DNA from: Atherix ibis
Lineage: Eukaryota; Arthropoda; Insecta; Diptera; Athericidae
Direction of reading: 5' to 3'
NCBI GenBank assembly: GCA_958298945.1
Contig: OY282608.1
Span: forward strand, 14,299,933 to 14,363,932
DNA: 64,000 bases
The notes under the pieces were generated by a model. The model saw nothing but the letters and a program-made list of their open reading frames with translations. It was not told the origin of the DNA and did not search any database. Each line of letters opens with the position of its first letter. The stretch's first letter is position 1. Positions 36,772-46,800 of this stretch are shown here, piece by piece. Position numbers and translations under genes: made by a program.

Positions 36772-36975
36772 TTTTTGGTTTGTTGGTTTGTTCGTTTGTT
36801 GGCTTGTTGGCTTGTTGGTTTGTTGGTTTTTTTGGTTTGTTGGTTTGTTGGTTTGTTGGTTTGTTGGTTTGTTCGTTTGTTGGTTTGTTCGTTTGTTGGT
36901 TTGTTGTTTGTTGGTTTGTTGGTTTTTTCGTTAGTTGGCTTGTTTGTTTGTTGGTTTGTTGGTTTGTTGGTTTGT
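36772..36975 (+). repeat. 192-bp local repeat, copy 2
   Basis: Copy of 36580-36771 with GGTTTTTTTGG at 36825. About 48 bp present in copy 1 between that unit and the following TTGTTTGTTGG are missing here. Confidence 0.7.
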
Positions 36976-39946
36976 TGGTTTGTTGGTTTGTTGGTTTATT
37001 TGTTTGTTGGTTTGTTGGTTTGTTGGCTTGTTGGCTCGTTGATTTGTTGGTTTGTTGGTTTGTGGGTTTGTTGGTTTGTTCGTTTGTTGGTTTGTTGGTT
37101 TATTGGTTTGCTGGTTTGTTGGCTTGTTGGTTTGTTGGCTTGTTGGCTTGTTGGTTTGTTGGTTTGTTCGTTTGTTGGTTTGTTGGTTACTTGGTTTGTT
37201 CGTTTGTTGGTTTTTTGGTTTGTTGGCTTGTTGGTTTGTTCGTTTGTTGGTTTGTTGGTTTGTTGGTTTGTTGGTTTGTTGGTTTGTTGGTTTGTTGGTT
37301 TGTTGGTTTGTTGGTTTGTTGGTTTGTTGGTTTGTTGGTTTGTTGGTTTTTTCGTTGTTTGGTTTGTTGGCTTATTGGTTTGTTGGTTTGTTCGTTTGTT
37401 GGTTTCTTGGTTTGTTGGTTTGTTGGTTTGTGGGTTTGTTGGTTTGTTGGTTTGTTGGTTTGTTGGTTTGTTTGTTTGTCGTTTATTGGTTTGTTGTTTT
37501 GTTGGTTTGTTGGTTTGTTGGTTTGTTGGTTTGTTGGCTTGTTGATTTGTTGGTTTGTTGGTTTCCTTATTTGTTGGTTTGTTGGTTTATTGGTTTGTTG
37601 ATTACTTGGTTTGTTGGTTTGTTGGTTTGTTGGTTTGTTGGTTTGTTGGTTTGTTGGTTTGTTTGTTTGTTGGTTTGTTCGTGTGTTGGTTTGTTGGTTT
37701 ATTGGTTTGTTGGTTTGTTGGCTTGTTTGTTTGTTCATTTGTTGGTTTGTTGGTTTGTTGGTTTGTTTGTTTGTTGGTTTGTTGGTTTGTTGGTTTGTTG
37801 GTTTGCTGGTTTGTTGGCTTGTTGGTTTGTTCGTTTGTTGGCTTGTTGACTTGTTGGTTTGTTGGTTTGTTGGTTTGTTGGTTTGTTGGTTTGTTGGTTT
37901 GTTGGTTTGTTGGTTATTTGGTTTGTTGGTTTGTTGGTTTGTTGGTTTGTTTTTTTGTTGGTTTTTTCGTTTGTTGGTTTGTTGGTTTGTTGGTTTGTCG
38001 GTTTGTTGGTTTGTTGGTTTGTTGGTTTGTTGGTTTGTTGGCTTGTTGGTTTGTTGGTTTGTTGGTTTGTTCGTTTGTTGGCTTGTTGGTTTGTTGGCAT
38101 GTTGGCTGGTTGGTTTGTTGGTTTATTGGTTTTTTGGTTTGTTGGTTTGTTGGTTTGTTGGTTTGTTCGTTTGTTGGCTTGTTGGCTTGTTGGCTTGTTT
38201 GTTTGTTGGTTAATTCGTTTGTTGGCTTGTTGGCTTGTTGGTTTGTTTGTTTGTTGGTTTATTCGTTTGTTGGCTTGTTGGTTTGTTGGTTACTTGGTTT
38301 GTTGGTTTGTTGGTTTGTTGGTTTGTTGGTTTGTTGGTTTGTTGGTTTGTTGGTTTGTTGGTTTGTTGGTTTGTTGGTTTTTTCGTTTGTTGGTTTGTTT
38401 GTTTGTTGGTTTGTTGTTTGTTGGTTTTTGGTTTGTTGGTTTGTTGGTTTGTTTGTTTGTTGGTTTGTTGGTTTGTTGGTTTGTTGGTTTGTTCGTTTGT
38501 TGGTTTGTTTGTTTGTTGGTTTGTTGGTTTGTTGGTTTGTTGGTTTGTTGGTTTGTTGGTTTGTTGGTTTGTTTGTTTGTTCGTTTGTTGGTTTTTTGGT
38601 TTGTTGATTTGTTTGTTTGTTGGTTTGTTGGTTTGTTGGCTTGTTGGTTTGTTGGTTTCTTGGTTTCTTGGTTTGTTGGTTTGTTGGTTTGTTTGTTTGT
38701 TGGGTTGTTGGCTTGTTCGTTTGTTGGCTTGTTGGTTTGTTGGTTTTTTGGCTTGTTGGTTTGTTGGTTTGTTGGTTTGTTGGTTTGTTCGTTTGTTGGT
38801 TTGTTGGTTTGTTGGTCTGTTTGTTTGTTCGTTCGTTGGTTTGTTGGTTTGTTGGTTTGTTGGTTTGTTGGTTTGTTGGCTTGTTGGCTTGTTGGCTTGT
38901 TGGCTTGTTGGCTTGTTGGCTTGTTGGTTTGTTGGTTTTTGGTTTCTTGGTTTGTTGGTTTGTTGGCTTGTTGGTTTGTTAGTTAGTTGGTTTCTTGGTT
39001 TGTTGGTTTGTTTGTTTGTTGGTTTGTTCGTTTGTTGGTTTTTTGGTGACTTGGTTTGTTGGTTTGTTGGTTTGTTAGTTTGTGGTTTGTTGGTTTGGTG
39101 GTTTGTTGGTTTGTTGGTTTGTTGCTTTGTTGGTTTGTTGGTTTGTTGGTTTGTTGGCTTGTTGGTTTGTTCGTTTGTTGGCTTGTTGGTTTGTTGGTTT
39201 GTTTGTTTGTTCGTTTGTTGGTTTGTTGGTTTGTTGGTTTGTTAGTTTGTTGGTTTGATTGTTTGTTCGTTTGTTGGTTTGTTGGTTTGTTGGCTTGTTG
39301 GCTTGTTGGCTTGTTGGTTTTTGGTTTGTTGGTTTGTTGGTTTGTTGGTTTATTTGTTTGTTGGTTTGTTATTTTGTTGGTTTGTTGGTTACTTGGTTTG
39401 TTGGTTTGTTGGTTTTTTGGTTTGTTGGATTGTTTATTTGTTGGTTTATTGGTTTGTTGGTTTGTTCGTTTGTTGGCTTGTTGGTTTGTTGGCTTGTTGG
39501 TTTGTTGGTTTGTTGGTTTATTTGCTTGTTGGTTTGTTGGCTTGTTGGCTTGTTGGTTTGTAGGTTTGTTTGTTTGTTGGTTTGGTCGTTTGTTGGTTTG
39601 TTGGTTTGTTGGTTTGCTGGTTTGTTGAATTGTTGGTTTGTTGGCTTGTTGGCTTGTTGGTTTGTTGGTTTGTTCGTTTGTTCGTTTGTTGGTTTGTTGG
39701 TTACTTGGTTTGTTGGTTTGTTGGTTTTTTGGTTTGTTGGCTTGTTGGTTTGTTCGTTTGTTGGTTTCTTGGTTTGTTGGTCTGTTGGCTTGTGGGTTTG
39801 TTGGTTTGTTCGTTTGTTGGTTTGTTGGCTTGTTTGTTTGTTGGTTTGTTGGTTTATTGGTTTCTTGGTTTGTTGATTTGTTGGTTTGTTGGTTTGTTGG
39901 TTTGTTGGTTTTTTGGTTAGTTGGTTTGTTGGTTTGTTATTTTGTT

Positions 39947-40137
39947 GGTTTCTTGGTTTGTTGGTTTGTTTGTTTGTTGGTTTTTGGTTTGTTGGCTTGT
40001 TGGTTTGTTGGTTTGTTGGTTTGTTTGTTTTTTGGTTTGTTGGTTTGTTGGCTTGTTGGTTTACTTGTTTGTTGGTTTGTTCGTTTGTTGGTTACTTGGT
40101 TTGTTGGTTTGTTGGTTTTTTGGTTTTTTGGCTTGTT
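39947..40137 (+). repeat. 191-bp nested duplication, copy 1
   Basis: GGTTTTTGG at 39979 recurs at 40170 with the same following order of GTTTGTTTTTTGG, GGTTTACTTG, GGTTACTT, and doubled GGTTTTTT units. It lies entirely inside repeat F copy 1. Confidence 0.8.
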
Positions 40138-40328
40138 GGTTTCTTGGTTTGTTGGTTTGTTTGTTTGTTGGTTTTTGGTTTGTTGGCTTGTTGGTTTGTT
40201 GGTTTGTTGGTTTGTTTGTTTTTTGGTTTGTTGGTTTGTTGGCTTGTTGGTTTACTTGTTTGTTGGTTTGTTCGTTTGTTGGTTACTTGGTTTGTTGGTT
40301 TGTTGGTTTTTTGGTTTTTTGGCTTGTT
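40138..40328 (+). repeat. 191-bp nested duplication, copy 2
   Basis: Tandem partner of 39947-40137. Repeat F copy 2 (near 42300-42470) has this block once, so the 191-bp gain most likely followed the larger duplication, unless one block was lost from copy 2. Confidence 0.8.
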
Positions 40329-40363
40329 GGTTTTTTGGTTTGTTGGTTTGTTAGCTTGTTGGT

Positions 40364-42493
40364 TTGTTGGTTTGTTGGTTTGTTGGTTTGTTGGTTTGTT
40401 GGTTTGTCGGTTTGTTGGTTTGTTGGTTTGTTGGTTTGTTGGTTTGTTGGCTTGTTGGTTTGTTGGGTTGTTGCTTACTTGGTTTGTTTGTTTGTTGGTT
40501 TGTTGGTTTGTTGGTTTGTTCGTTTGTTGGCTTGTTGGTTTGTTGGCATGTTGGCTGGTTGGTTTGTTGGTTTATTGGTTTGTTGGTTTGTTGGTTTGTT
40601 TGTTTGTTGGTTTATTCGTTTGTTGGCTTGTTGGTTTGTTGGTTACTTGGTTTGTTGGTTTGTTGGTTTGTTGGTTTGTTGGTTTGTTGGTTTATTCGTT
40701 TGTTGGTTTGTTGGTTTGTTGGTTTGTTGGTTTGTTGGTTTGTTGGTTTTTTCGTTTGTTGGTTTGTTTGTTTGTTGGTTTGTTGTTTGTTGGTTTTTGG
40801 TTTGTTGGTTTTTGGTTTGTTTGTTTGTTGGTTTGTTGGTTTGTTGGTTTGTTGGTTTGTTCGTTTGTTGGTTTGTTTGTTTGTTGGTTTGTTGGTTTGT
40901 TGGTTTGTTGGTTTGTTGGTTTGTTGGTTTGTTTGTTTGTTCGTTTGTTGGTTTTTTGGTTTGTTGATTTATTTGTTTGTTGGTTTGTTGGTTTGTTGGC
41001 TTGTTGGTTTGTTGGTTTCTTGGTTTCTTGGTTTGTTGGTTTGTTGGTTTGTTTGTTTGTTGGGTTGTTGGCTTGTTCGTTTGTTGGCTTGTTGGTTTGT
41101 TGGTTTGTTGGCTTGTTGGTTTGTTGGTTTGTTGGTTTGTTGGTTTGTTCGTTTGTTGGTTTGTTGGTTTGTTGGTCTGTTTGTTTGTTCGTTCGTTGGT
41201 TTGTTGGTTTGTTGGTTTGTCGGTTTGTTGGTTTGTTGGCTTGTTGGCTTGTTGGCTTGTTGGCTTGTTGGCTTGTTGGCTTGTTGGTTTGTTGGTTTTT
41301 GGTTTCTTGGTTTGTTGGTTTGTTGGCTTGTTGGTTTGTTAGTTAGTTGGTTTCTTGGTTTGTTGTTTTGTTTGTTTGTTGGTTTGTTCGTTTGTTGGTT
41401 TTTTGGTGACTTGGTTTGTTGGTTTGTTGGTTTGTTAGTTTGTGGTTTGTTGGTTTGGTGGTTTGTTGGTTTGTTGGTTTGTTGCTTTGTTGGTTTGTTG
41501 GTTTGTTGGTTTGTTGGCTTGTTGGTTTGTTCGTTTGTTGGCTTGTTGGTTTGTTGGTTTGTTTGTTTGTTCGTTTGTTGGTTTGTTGGTTTGTTGGTTT
41601 GTTAGTTTGTTGGTTTGATTGTTTGTTCGTTTGTTGGTTTGTTGGTTTGTTGGCTTGTTGGCTTGTTGGCTTGTTGGTTTTTGGTTTGTTGGTTTGTTGG
41701 TTTGTTGGTTTATTTGTTTGTTGGTTTGTTATTTTGTTGGTTTGTTGGTTACTTGGTTTGTTCGTTTGTTGGTTTTTTGGTTTGTTGGATTGTTTATTTG
41801 TTGGTTTATTGGTTTGTTGGTTTGTTCGTTTGTTGGCTTGTTGGTTTGTTGGCTTGTTGGTTTGTTGGTTTGTTGGTTTATTTGCTTGTTGGTTTGTTGG
41901 CTTGTTGGCTTGTTGGTTTGTAGGTTTGTTTGTTTGTTGGTTTGTTCGTTTGTTGGTTTGTTGGTTTGTTGGTTTGCTGGTTTGTTGAATTGTTGGTTTG
42001 TTGGCTTGTTGGCTTATTGGTTTGTTGGTTTGTTCGTTTGTTCGTTTGTTGGTTTGTTGGTTACTTGGTTTGTTGGTTTGTTGGTTTTTTGGTTTGTTGG
42101 CTTGTTGGTTTGTTCGTTTGTTGGTTTCTTGGTTTGTTGGTCTGTTGGCTTGTGGGTTTGTTGGTTTGTTCGTTTGTTGGTTTGTTGGCTTGTTTGTTTG
42201 TTGGTTTGTTGGTTTATTGGTTTCTTGGTTTGTTGATTTGTTGGTTTGTTGGTTTGTTGGTTTCTTGGTTTTTTGGTTAGTTGGTTTGTTGGTTTGTTAT
42301 TTTGTTGGTTTCTTGGTTTGTTGGTTTGTTGGTTTGTTGGTTTGTTTGTTTTTTGGTTTGTTGGTTTGTTGGCTTGTTGGTTTACTTGTTTGTTGGTTTG
42401 TTCGTTTGTTGGTTACTTGGTTTGTTGGTTTGTTGGTTTTTTGGTTTTTTGGCTTGTTGGTTTTTTGGTTTGTTGGTTTGTTAGCTTGTTGGT
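40364..42493 (+). repeat. Higher-order repeat F, copy 2 (about 2.13 kb)
   Basis: Tandem copy of 37970-40363. It has only one version of the 191-bp block that is doubled in copy 1 and is also shorter by about 88 bp near its start. It is followed by an irregular T-rich unit (eight T near 42526). Confidence 0.87.
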
Positions 42494-44465
42494 TTGTTGG
42501 TTTGTTGGTTTGTTGGTTTGTTGTTTTTTTTGGTTTTTTGGTTTGTTGGCTTGTTGGTTTGTTGGTTTGTTGGCTTGTTGGTTTGTTGGTTTGTTGGTTT
42601 GTTGGTTTGTTGGTTTGCTGGTTTGTTTGGTTGTTGCTTTGTTGGTTTATTGGTTTGTTCGTTTGTTGGCTTGTTGGTTTGTTGGCTTGTTGGCTTGCTG
42701 GTTTGTTGGTTTGTTGGTTTGTTGGTTTGTTGGTTTGTTGGTTTGTTCGTTTGTTGGTTTGTTCGTTTGTTGGTTTGTTGTTTGTTGGTTTGTTGGTTTT
42801 TTTGTTTGTTGGTTTGTTGGTTTTATAGTTTGTTGGTTTGTTGGTTTTTTGGTTTGTTGGTTTGTTGGTTTGTTGGTTTGTTGGTTTGTTGGTTTGTTGG
42901 TTTGTTGGTTTGTTGGTTTGTTGGTTTGTTGGTTTATTTGTTTGTTGGTTTGTTGGTTTGTTGGCTTCATTGCTTGTTGGTTTGTTGGTTTGTTGGTTTG
43001 TTGGTTTGTTGGTTTGTTGGTTTGTTGGTTTGTTGGTTTGTTGGTTTGTTGGTTTGCTGGTTTGTTGGCTTGTTGGTTTGTTGGCTTGTTGGCTTGTTGG
43101 TTTGTTGGTTTGTTCGTTTGTTGGTTTGTTGGTTACTTGGTTTGTTGGTTTGTTGGTTTTTTGGTTTGTTGGCTTGTTGGTTTCTTCGTTTGTTGGTTTG
43201 TTGGTTTGTTGGTTTGTTGGTTTGTTGGTTTGTTGGTTTGTTGGTTTGTTGGTTTGTAGGTTTGTTGGTTTAATGGTTTAATGGTTTGTTGCTTTGTTTG
43301 TTTGTTCGTTTATTGGTTTGTTGGTTTGTTGGTTTGTTGGTTTGTTGGTTTCTTGGTTTGTTGGTTTGTTGGTTTGTTCGTTTGTTCGTTTGTTCGTTTG
43401 TTGGTTTGTTTGTTTGTTGGTTTGTTGGTTACTTTGTTCGTTGGTTTGTTGGTTTGTTGGTTTGTTGGTTTGTTGGCTTGTTGGTTTGTTCGTTTGTTGG
43501 TTTGTTGGTTGTTGGTTTGTTGGTTTCTTGGTTTCTTGGTTTGTTGGTTTGTTGGTTTATTGGCGTGTTGGTTACTTGGTTTGTTGGTTTGTTGGTTTGT
43601 TGGTTTGTTGGTTTGTTGGTTTGTTGGTTTGTCGGCTTGTTTGTTTGTTGGTTTGTTCGTGTGTTGATTTGTTAGTTTGTTGGTTTGTTGGTTACTTAGT
43701 TTGTTGGTTTGTTGGTTTTTTGGTTTGTTGGTTTGTTGGTTTGTTGGTTTGTTGGTTTGTTGGTTTAATCGTTTGTTGGTTTCTTGGTTTGTTGGTTTGT
43801 GGGTTTGTTGGTTTGTTGGTTTGTTGGTTTGTTTGTTTGTTCGTTTATTGGTTTGTTGGTTTGTTGGTTTGTTGGTTTGTTGGTTTGTTGGTTTGTTGGC
43901 TTGTTGTTTTATTTGTTTGTTGGCTTGTTGGTTGTTGCTTTGTTGTTTTGTTGGTTTCTTGGTTTGTTGGTTTGTTGGTTTATTGGTTTGTTGGTTACTT
44001 GGTTTGTTGGTTTGTTGGTTTGTTGGTTTGTTGGTTTGTTGGTTTGTTTGTTTGTTGGTTTGTTCGTGTGTTGGTTTGTTGGTTTGTTGGTTTGTTTGTT
44101 TGTTCGTTTGTTGGTTTGTTGGTTTGTTGGTTTGTTGGTTTATTGGTTTGTTGGTTTGTATGTTTGTTGGCTTGTTGGTTTGTTCGTTTGTTGTCTTGTT
44201 GGTTTGTTTGTTTGTTGGTTTGTTGGTTTGTTGGTTTGTTGGTTTGTTGGTTTGTTGGTTACTTGGTTTCTTGATTTATTGGTGTGTTGGTTTGTTTGTT
44301 TGTTGGTTTGTTCGTTGTTGGTTTGTTGGTTTGTTGGTTTGCTGGTTTGTTGGTTTGTTGGTTTGTTGACTTGTTGGCTTGTTGGTTTGTTGGTTTGTTG
44401 GCTTGTTGGTTTGTTGGTTTGTTGGTTTGTTGATTTGTTAGTTTGTTGGTTTGTTGGTTTGTTGG

Positions 44466-45640
44466 TTTGATGGCTTGTTGGTTTGTTGGTTTGTTGGTTA
44501 CTTGGTTTGTTTGTTTGTTGGTTTGTTGGTTTGTTGGTTTGTTCGTTTGTTGGCTTGTTGGTTTGTTGGCTTGTTGGCTGGTTGGTTTGTTGGTTTATTG
44601 GTTTGTTGGTTTGTTGGTTTGTTGGTTTGTTGGTTTGTTCATTTGTTGATTTGTTGGTTTGTTGGTTTGTTCGTTTGTTAGCTTTTTGGCTTGTTGGTTT
44701 GTTGGTTTGTTTATTTGTTGGTTTGTTCGTTTGTTGGCTTGTTGGTTTGTTGGTTACTTGGTTTGTTGGTTTGCTGGTTTGTTGGTTTGTTGGTTTGTTG
44801 GTTTGTTTGTTTGTTGGTTTGTTGGATTGTTTGTTTGTTGGTTTGTTGGTTTGTTCGTTTGTTGGTTTGTTCGTTTGTTGGTTTGTTTGTTTGTTGGTTT
44901 GTTGTTTGTTGGTTTGTTGGTTTATTGGTTTATTGGTTTGTTGGTTTGTTGGTTTGTTGGTTTGTCGGTTTGTTGGTTTGTTTGTTTGTTGGTTTATTGG
45001 TTTGTTGGTTTGTTGGTTTGTTCGTTTGTTAGTGTGTTTGTTTGTTGGTTTCTTGGTTTGTTGGTTTGTTGGTTTGTTTGTTTGTTCGTTTGTTGGTTTG
45101 TTGGTTTGTTGGTTTGTTGATTTGTTTGTTTGTTGGTTTGTTGGTGTGTTGGCTTGTTGGTTTGTTGGTTTGTTGGTTTCTTGGTTTGTTGGTTTGTTGG
45201 TTTGTTGGTTTGTTCGTTTGTTCGTTTGTTCGTTTGTTGGTTGGTTTGGTTGTTGGTTTGTTGGTTTGTTGGTTACTTGGTTTGTTGGTTTGTTGGTTTG
45301 TTGGTTTGTTGGTTTGTTGGTTTGTTGGTTTGTTGCTTTGTTGGTTTGTTGGTTTGTTGGTTTGTTGGTTTATTGGCTTGTTGGTTTGTTCGTTTGTTGG
45401 CTTGTTGGTTTGTTGGTTTGTTGGTTTGTTCGTTTGTTGGTTTGTTGGTTTCTTGGTTTGTTAGTTTGTTGGTTTCAGTGTTTGTTCGTTTGTTGGTTTG
45501 TTGGTTTGTTGGCTTGTTGGCTTATTGGCTTGTTGGTTTGTTGGTTTGTTGATTTGTTGGTTTGTTGGTTTATTGGCTTGTTGGTTTGTTGGTTTGTTGG
45601 TTTGTTGGTTTGTTGGTTTGTTGGTTTGTTGGTTTGTTGG
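44466..45640 (+). repeat. Higher-order repeat G, copy 1 (1175 bp)
   Basis: The unit TTTGATGGC at 44466 recurs at 45641 and the unique-looking GGTTTCAGTG at 45471 recurs at 46630 (1159 bp). In between, the match runs at 1159-1183 bp, with octamer gains and losses. Confidence 0.85.
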
Positions 45641-46800
45641 TTTGATGGCTTGTTGGTTTGTTGGTTTGTTGGTTACTTGGTTTGTTTGTTTGTTTGTTTA
45701 TTGGTTTGTTGGTTTGTTGGTTTGTTCGTTTGTTGGCTTGTTGGTTTGTTGGCTTGTTGGCTGGTTGGTTTGTTGGTTTATTGGTTTGTTGGTTTGTTGG
45801 TTTGTTGGTTTGTTGGTTTGTTCATTTGTTGATTTGTTGGTTTGTTGGTTTGTTCGTTTGTTAGCTGGTTGGCTTGTTGGTTTGTTGGTTTGTTTATTTG
45901 TTGGTTTGTTCGTTTGTTGGCTTGTTGGTTTGTTGGTTACTTGGTTTGTTGGTTTGCTGGTTTGTTGGTTTGTTGGTTTGTTGGTTTGTTCGTTTGTTGG
46001 TTTGTTGGATTGTTTGTTTGTTGGTTTGTTCGTTTGTTGGTTTGTTCGTTTGTTGGTTTGTTTGTTTGTTGGTTTGTTGTTTGTTGGTTTGTTGGTTTAT
46101 TGGTTTGTTGGTTTGTTGGTTTGTTGGTTTGTCGGTTTGTTGGTTTGTTTGTTTGTTGGTTTATTGGTTTGTTGGTTTGTTGGTTTGTTCGTTTGTTAGT
46201 GTGTTTGTTTGTTGGTTTCTTGGTTTGTTGGTTTGTTGGTTTGTTTGTTTGTTCGTTTGTTGGTTTGTTGGTTTGTTGATTTGTTTGTTTGTTGGTTTGT
46301 TGGTGTGTTGGCTTGTTGGTTTGTTGGTTTGTTGGTTTCTTGGTTTGTTGGTTTGTTGGTTTGTTGGTTTGTTCGTTTGTTCGTTTGTTCGTTTGTTGGT
46401 TGGTTTGGTTGTTGGTTTGTTGGTTTGTTGGTTACTTGGTTTGTTGGTTTGTTGGTTTGTTGGTTTGTTGGTTTGTTGGTTTGTTGGTTTGTTGCTTTGT
46501 TGGTTTGTTGGTTTGTTGGTTTGTTGGTTTATTGGCTTGTTGGTTTGTTCGTTTGTTGGCTTGTTGGTTTGTTGGTTTGTTGGTTTGTTCGTTTGTTGGT
46601 TTGTTGGTTTTTGGGTTTGTTAGTTTGTTGGTTTCAGTGTTTGTTCGTTTGTTGGTTTGTTGGTTTGTTGGCTTGTTGGCTTGTTGGCTTGTTGGTTTGT
46701 TGGTTTGTTGATTTGTTGGTTTGTTGGTTTATTGGCTTGTTGGTTTGTTGGTTTGTTGGTTTGTTGGTTTGTTGGTTTGTTGGTTTGTTGGTTTGTTGGT
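45641..46800 (+). repeat. Higher-order repeat G, copy 2
   Basis: Tandem copy of 44466-45640. It follows copy 1 through GGTTTCAGTG and the next 100 bases, then departs near 46800 where a GTTGCTTTG unit appears. Confidence 0.83.

Larger units (their letters stand above)
37970..40363 (+). repeat. Higher-order repeat F, copy 1 (about 2.39 kb)
   Basis: TGTCGG at 37996 and 40405 and GGCATG at 38097 and 40545 mark the left part (2409 and 2448 bp). From about 38617 to 39950 the match holds at exactly 2360 bp. It ends at the TTAGCTTG unit before 40364, which recurs before 42494. Six consecutive GGCTTGTT units occur near 38877 and again near 41237. Confidence 0.87.

Noticed and set aside
42526..42540. 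T-run as a terminator (also near 1417 and 3265)
   Set aside because: No GC-rich hairpin precedes it and there is no transcription unit; it is a chance fusion of GGTTTTTT-type units.
43281..44370. Possible tandem pair of about 0.4-0.5 kb (GGTTGTTGG near 43505 and GGTTGTTGCTTTG near 43930, each followed by GGTTTCTT and GGTTTATT)
   Set aside because: The resemblance covers only about 60-100 bases and the flanks do not line up by eye, so I did not list it as a repeat unit.
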